DNA from: Halovulum dunhuangense
GTDB taxonomy: Bacteria > Pseudomonadota > Alphaproteobacteria > Rhodobacterales > Rhodobacteraceae
Reading direction: 5' to 3'
Length of the DNA stretch: 64,000 nt
Assembly: GCF_013093415.1 (NCBI RefSeq)
Contig: NZ_JABFBC010000001.1
Location: 558,001-622,000, forward strand
Part shown: positions 60,002 to 64,000 of the stretch, one piece after another
Numbering within the stretch: the stretch's first letter is position 1
How the letters are laid out: the number at the start of each line of letters is the position of its first letter
Program-made: the position numbers and the translations under genes
The notes under the pieces: model-generated
What the model was told of the DNA's origin: nothing
The model's database searches: none
Seen by the model: the letters and a program-made list of their open reading frames with translations, nothing else

Positions 60002-60726
60002 AGCGCCATGTCCTGCAACGCGGTCTGCGCGGCCAGCGCCTCGGGCGTGCCGGGGGCCTGGCGGATGACGGCGAAGAAGTGATCCGCCGCCTCGTGCAGG
60101 GTGCCGCCCGCCTGGGCGAGAAGCCCGCGCTCCAGAAGAATGGCGGGGCTGTCGGGCAGTTCCGCCAGGTCGGATGCCGCCCCTTCCAGATCGCCGGTCA
60201 GCCGCCGGGCCTGCGCGCGCAGCAGAAGGGCCGCGGCATCGCCGCCATGGTCGTGCCCGGCATGGTCGTGGTCGAGCGCCGCATCGAGCAGGGGCAGCGC
60301 GGCCTGCGGAGCGCCGAGGGCCAGTTCCATCTCGGCCAGTTTCAGCGCCAGCGCGCCGTCCTCGGGCGTCAGCCGGTGCGCGGCCGACAGGGTGTCGCGC
60401 GCGAGCGCGTCCGCGCCCAGCCGCCACCAGAGCGCGCCGGCCTCGGCCAGGACGCCGGCGCGGGCTGCCGCCGCCATCCCGGCATTGGGATCCTGGCCAA
60501 GCGCGGTCAGGGCGCGGGCCGCCGCCTCGTTCGCGCCAAGCGCCTGAAGGGCCGCCGCCTCGCACAGCCGGGCCGGGGTGCCGCCGCCCGCGATGCGCCA
60601 GGCGGCGGCCTGTTCGCGCGCGGCCGCCGGATCCGCCGAAAGCGCCGCGGCGCAGCTTGCCTCGCTGTCGATCTGTGCCATGGCGGGAGTGGCGAGAAAC
60701 AATAGCAGCAGCGGCAGGCGTCGCAT
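59998..60726 (-). CDS. Secreted TPR-repeat protein of unknown function
   Basis: This 242-residue protein has a signal peptide ([16 protein letters not shown]) and an Ala/Leu-rich helical body with TPR-like repeats ([60 protein letters not shown]). A His/Asp segment ([11 protein letters not shown], about residue 150) could bind metal. It is divergent from the SDR gene at 60790 with 63 bases between. The ATG at 60726 opens the signal peptide. Confidence 0.82.
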   Translation of the reverse strand: MRRLPLLLLFLATPAMAQIDSEASCAAALSADPAAAREQAAAWRIAGGGTPARLCEAAALQALGANEAAARALTALGQDPNAGMAAAARAGVLAEAGALWWRLGADALARDTLSAAHRLTPEDGALALKLAEMELALGAPQAALPLLDAALDHDHAGHDHGGDAAALLLRAQARRLTGDLEGAASDLAELPDSPAILLERGLLAQAGGTLHEAADHFFAVIRQAPGTPEALAAQTALQDMAL

Positions 60727-60789
60727 TCCGGACCCATCCTTGTTAGACACATCGGCAGGAACACTAGGCGGGATGCGGGGCGCTGACAA

Positions 60790-61668
60790 ATGACGAAACG
60801 ACGACTTCTGTGCCTGGGCTTCGGCTATACCGCGCAGGTGCTGGCGCGCGCCCTGCCGCGGGACGCGTGGGACGTGACCGGCACGACGCGCGACCCCGCG
60901 GGGCTGGACCGGATCGCCGCCCAAGGCGTGGAGCCGCTGCTCTGGCCGGGCAGCGACCCGGGCCCCGCGCTTTCGCAGGCGACGCATGTGCTGTCATCCG
61001 TGCCGCCACGGGAGGCGGGCGATCCTGCCCATGACCTGCTGAGCGCGCATCCGGGCCAGATGCCGCGGCTGGAATGGGTGGGACTTCTGTCCACCACCGG
61101 GGTCTATGGCGATCACGGCGGCGACTGGGTGGACGAGGAAACGCCGCTGGTGCCCGCGACCCATCGCGGCGGCCTGCGGGCGGTGCAGAACGACGCCTGG
61201 CTGCGGCTGTGGTCGGAACACGGGCTGCCGGTCCACATCTTCCGGCTGGCGGGGATCTACGGGCCGGGGCGGTCGGCGCTGGACCGGCTGCGCGACGGGA
61301 CGGCGCAGCGCATCGTCAAGCCGGGGCAGGTGTTCAGCCGCATCCATGTCGAGGACATCGTGCAGGTGCTGCTGGCCTCGATCGCGCGGCCGCATCCGGG
61401 GCGGGCCTATAACGTGGCCGATGATGAACCGGGGCCGCCGCAGGACGTGATCGAGCATGCGGCGAAGCTGCTGGGCCTGCCGGTGCCGCCCGACATTCCC
61501 TTCGACCAGGCGGATCTGTCGCCCATGGCGCGCAGCTTCTATGCCGACAACAAGCGGGTGCGGAACGACCGCATCAAGGCGGAGCTTGGCGTGCGGCTTG
61601 CCTATCCCACCTATCGCGATGGCCTTGCGGCCATACTGGCAGCGGAAAGGCAGAGCGGCGGCAACTAG
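60790..61668 (+). CDS. NAD-dependent epimerase/SDR family protein (YeeZ-like)
   Basis: This 292-residue extended or atypical SDR begins with a Rossmann motif (LLCLGFGYTAQVLARAL, residues 6-22) and has STTGVYGDHGGDWVDE and a FRLAGIYGPGRS segment; the usual catalytic Tyr-Lys pair is degenerate (QNDAWLRLW). This matches YeeZ-type proteins. It is transcribed away from the TPR gene and toward the YjbH-like gene. The substrate is unknown. Confidence 0.86.
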   Translation: MTKRRLLCLGFGYTAQVLARALPRDAWDVTGTTRDPAGLDRIAAQGVEPLLWPGSDPGPALSQATHVLSSVPPREAGDPAHDLLSAHPGQMPRLEWVGLLSTTGVYGDHGGDWVDEETPLVPATHRGGLRAVQNDAWLRLWSEHGLPVHIFRLAGIYGPGRSALDRLRDGTAQRIVKPGQVFSRIHVEDIVQVLLASIARPHPGRAYNVADDEPGPPQDVIEHAAKLLGLPVPPDIPFDQADLSPMARSFYADNKRVRNDRIKAELGVRLAYPTYRDGLAAILAAERQSGGN

Positions 61669-61725
61669 GTCTTGTGTTGCGGGTAACGGTCGTGGAAAAC
61701 GATTCCAATGCGGGCAGGGGTGACG

Positions 61726-63816
61726 ATGGTGAACAGGTTTCGCGACAGTGTGGCGGTGGCGGCGCTGGCAGCCGCGGCGGCGGTGCCCGCCTCGGCCCAG
61801 ACCTACAACCTTTACGGGGCGCCCGGCCTGATCGACATGCCGACGGCCGAAAGCCTGCCGGACGCGCAGGTCGGCCTGAGCCTGGGGTTCCTTGGCGAGA
61901 CGCAGCGCACCGGCGTCGGCTTCCAGATCACGCCGGGGGTGCATGGCACGCTGCGGGTGGGCACGATCCAGGACGACCCGTCGGGCACCGAGCTGTCCTT
62001 CGAGGGGTTCGACCTGCAGTTCCGCCTGATCGAGGAAAACGGGATGCTGCCCGCCATCGCGCTGGGCCTGCGGGACTTCCTGGGCGACGGGCCCTACGGG
62101 GCGGAGTACCTGGTCGCGACCAAGACCGTCGCGCCCGGGCTGAAGCTGAGCGGCGGGATCGGCTGGGGCCGGCTGGGCAGCTCTGACGGGTTCGACAACC
62201 CGATCGGCGGCAATGTCCGGGGCGGGCCGACCACGCCCAGCGGCCAGCCGCAATGGGACAGCTATTTCACCGGCGAGGCGGCTTTCTTCGGCGGGCTTGA
62301 GTGGGCGACGCCGGTGGACGGGCTGACGCTGAAGGCGGAATATTCCTCGGACGCCTACGCGCCCGAGGTGGCCGGCGGGTTCGAGCGGGACTCGTCGTTC
62401 AACTTCGGCCTGACCTATGCGCCGAACGAGAACGTGCAGCTTTCGGGCTACTATCTTTATGGCTCGACGCTGGGGGTGCAGCTCAGCCTGACCGGCAACC
62501 CGTTCGATCCGCAGGCGCCGCAGGATCTGGGCACCGCGCCCGCCCCGGTGCGCGCCCGTCCCGACGATGCGCCGCGCGGCACGGCCTGGGCCCGGAGCAC
62601 CGAGAACCGCGACCGGATCATAGCCGCCGCCGCCAAGGTGCTGGAGGCGGACGGCATCCTGATCGACCAGGCGCGCATCGCGGGCGACGAGATCGAGATC
62701 CATATCGAGAACACGCTGATCCAGCGCGAGCCAAAGGCCATCGGCCGCACCGCGCGGGTGCTGGCGCTGGTGGCGCCGCCCTCGGTCGAGACGTTCCGCA
62801 TCACGCCCGTGGTGGGCGATCTGCCGGTCAACACCGTCGTGATCCGCCGCAGCGACCTGGAGGCGCAGGTCGATCAGCCCGATGCCGGGATGCTGAGCTG
62901 GCAGACCACGGAACTGGAAAACGCCCGCGCCAGCATCCTGGGCGATGACGTGTTCCTCGCCCCCGAGGGGCCGCGGTTCTCGTGGTCGTTCAACCCATCG
63001 CTTCCCGTGAACCTGCTCGATACCGATGACGGGTTGCAGCTGGACCTGCTGTTGTCTGCGCAGGCAAGCTACCGGCTGGCGCCCGGCCTGTCGGTCACCG
63101 GCGAGGTCAGCCGCTTCCTGGTCGGGACCGATCAGAAGACGGTGTCCACGTCGACCAGCACGCTGCCGCGGGTGCGCTCGGACAGCGATCTCTACTGGTC
63201 TGGGCGTGATTTCGACCTGAACCGTCTGACGCTCGACTGGGTGGCGAAGCCGCACGAGGCGATCTATACGCGGCTTAGCGCCGGCCTGCTGGAGCGGATG
63301 TTCGCGGGCGTCAGCGGCGAGGTGCTCTATGCGCCCGCCAACAGCGATTTCGCCTATGGCGCGGAACTGAACTACGCCCGCCAGCGCGATTTCGAGGGGG
63401 CGTTCGACCTGATCGACTACGACGTGGTGACGGGCCACGGGTCGGTCTACTGGGACACCGGGTTCCGCGGGATCGAGGCGCAGCTCGATGTCGGGCGCTA
63501 CCTGGCGGGCGATTACGGCGCGACCGTGTCGCTGGCGCGGCGCTTCGCCAATGGCTGGGACGTGCGCGGCTATGCGACCCTGACCGAGGTCGGTTTCGAC
63601 GAATATGGCGATGGCAGCTTCACCAAGGGCTTCGAGGTGACGATCCCGCTGGGCTGGACGCTGCCCTTCGAGACGAAGTCCGAATCGCGGGTGGAACTGT
63701 TGCAGGTCGACGGTGACGGGGGCGCGCGGCTCGATATCCGCGGGCGGCTCTACGACCGGATCCGCGATCTCGACCGTCGCTCGCTCGAGGATGGGTGGAG
63801 CGCGTTTTGGCAATAA
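61726..63816 (+). CDS. YjbH domain-containing outer-membrane polysaccharide protein
   Basis: YjbH-type proteins are large, predicted beta-barrel lipoprotein-like exported proteins linked to exopolysaccharide loci. The 696-residue product has a signal peptide (residues 1-25, ending ASAQ), then YNLYGAPGLIDMPTAESLPD, the recognisable YjbH opening, and a barrel-like C-terminal half with alternating hydrophobic strands (FAYGAELNYARQRDF, SVYWDTGFRGIEAQL). AGGGGTG precedes the ATG at 61726; an in-frame ATG at 61708 is possible. It is followed by an overlapping lipoprotein gene. Confidence 0.85.
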   Translation: MVNRFRDSVAVAALAAAAAVPASAQTYNLYGAPGLIDMPTAESLPDAQVGLSLGFLGETQRTGVGFQITPGVHGTLRVGTIQDDPSGTELSFEGFDLQFRLIEENGMLPAIALGLRDFLGDGPYGAEYLVATKTVAPGLKLSGGIGWGRLGSSDGFDNPIGGNVRGGPTTPSGQPQWDSYFTGEAAFFGGLEWATPVDGLTLKAEYSSDAYAPEVAGGFERDSSFNFGLTYAPNENVQLSGYYLYGSTLGVQLSLTGNPFDPQAPQDLGTAPAPVRARPDDAPRGTAWARSTENRDRIIAAAAKVLEADGILIDQARIAGDEIEIHIENTLIQREPKAIGRTARVLALVAPPSVETFRITPVVGDLPVNTVVIRRSDLEAQVDQPDAGMLSWQTTELENARASILGDDVFLAPEGPRFSWSFNPSLPVNLLDTDDGLQLDLLLSAQASYRLAPGLSVTGEVSRFLVGTDQKTVSTSTSTLPRVRSDSDLYWSGRDFDLNRLTLDWVAKPHEAIYTRLSAGLLERMFAGVSGEVLYAPANSDFAYGAELNYARQRDFEGAFDLIDYDVVTGHGSVYWDTGFRGIEAQLDVGRYLAGDYGATVSLARRFANGWDVRGYATLTEVGFDEYGDGSFTKGFEVTIPLGWTLPFETKSESRVELLQVDGDGGARLDIRGRLYDRIRDLDRRSLEDGWSAFWQ

Positions 63817-64000
63817 GGCCCGCCCTTCTGGCCGCCCTTCTGGCGGTCGCGCTGGCAGGTTGCAGCAGCGGTGGGCGCAGTCCCGTGCTGGGCGCGGTGA
63901 TGGACCGGTTCCTGCCCTCGGACGAGGAAGAGACGGCCGCGGCCGGTTCGGCCCCCGCGCCGCAGCTGACGCGCGAGGCGATCCGCGCCGCCGGCACACC
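63795..64000 (+). CDS. Lipoprotein, YjbF/GfcB-like, cut by window end
   Basis: A GTG at 63795 inside the end of the YjbH-like gene opens a frame with a lipoprotein signal (hydrophobic run ending LAGC, lipobox Cys at residue 22), then SSGGRSPVLGAVMDRFLP and an Ala/Pro-rich segment. It runs off the right edge. YjbF-type lipoproteins are usual partners of YjbH, so the call rests on the lipobox and on position. The start could be the TTG at 63807. Confidence 0.7.
   Translation, partial: MERVLAIRPALLAALLAVALAGCSSGGRSPVLGAVMDRFLPSDEEETAAAGSAPAPQLTREAIRAAGT

Overview
The window is GC-rich alphaproteobacterial DNA. Most of it, about 1-41,000, is a photosynthesis gene cluster (PGC) of the Rhodobacterales type. 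Signature features are the crtIB / tspO / crtDC / crtEF / bchCXYZ / pufQBALM order, the bchFNBHLM-lhaA-puhABC run, paired ppsR and ppaA/aerR regulators, and nine perfect TGT-N12-ACA PpsR/CrtJ boxes in the gaps between operons. I infer an anoxygenic phototroph (facultative or aerobic) in or near Rhodobacteraceae/Roseobacteraceae. I cannot name the genus.

Layout of the PGC. 121-7785 holds carotenoid genes of the spheroidene branch (crtI, crtB, tspO, then crtC and crtD on the minus strand, then crtE and crtF). 7915-13113 holds bchC and chlorophyllide reductase (bchXYZ). 13116-15730 is pufQBALM (LH1 and reaction centre L/M), with an intercistronic hairpin and a strong terminator. 15911-17998 is the divergent tetrapyrrole pair hemE/hemC. 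A 104-aa repeat protein follows. On the minus strand, 18388-24582 reads ppaA, ppsR, bchG, a PucC-like carrier gene, bchP and idi. 24893-34972 is the long + strand run bchF-N-B-H-L-M-lhaA. 34994-40971 is puhA-B-C, a 98-aa protein, acsF, puhE, hemA and cycA (cytochrome c2), closed by a terminator at 41004-41032.

How the genes work together. hemA, hemC and hemE supply tetrapyrrole. bchH and bchM make Mg-protoporphyrin ester, AcsF closes ring E with O2, BchLNB and BchXYZ perform the two nitrogenase-like reductions, and BchF, BchC, BchG, BchP and Idi complete phytylated bacteriochlorophyll a. Crt enzymes supply carotenoid. Puf and Puh proteins with LhaA, PuhB, PuhC and PuhE build the RC-LH1 complex, and cytochrome c2 re-reduces it. 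PpsR and the B12-binding PpaA/AerR probably coordinate expression by light and redox. Not in the window: bchI, bchD, bchO, crtA, bchE, any divinyl reductase, pucBA, pufX and pufC.

The right third (41,159-64,000) is ordinary housekeeping DNA. It holds a MATE transporter, ptsN, hpf, lptB-lptA-lptC-kdsD, ribonuclease D, tRNA-Leu(CAG), an NDUFA9-like protein, uppP, glutamate synthase (gltD, a GFA-family gene, gltB), a methyltransferase, mtgA, a GST, queG, a TPR protein, an SDR, and the start of a YjbH/YjbF-type exopolysaccharide locus cut by the window edge. I saw no insertion sequence, prophage or CRISPR array, and no wholly new system. The points most worth a second look are the PpsR box map, three tiny translationally embedded ORFs (13388, 9871 and 31839), a crtC gene without an ATG/GTG/TTG start, and a puf operon with neither pufX nor pufC.
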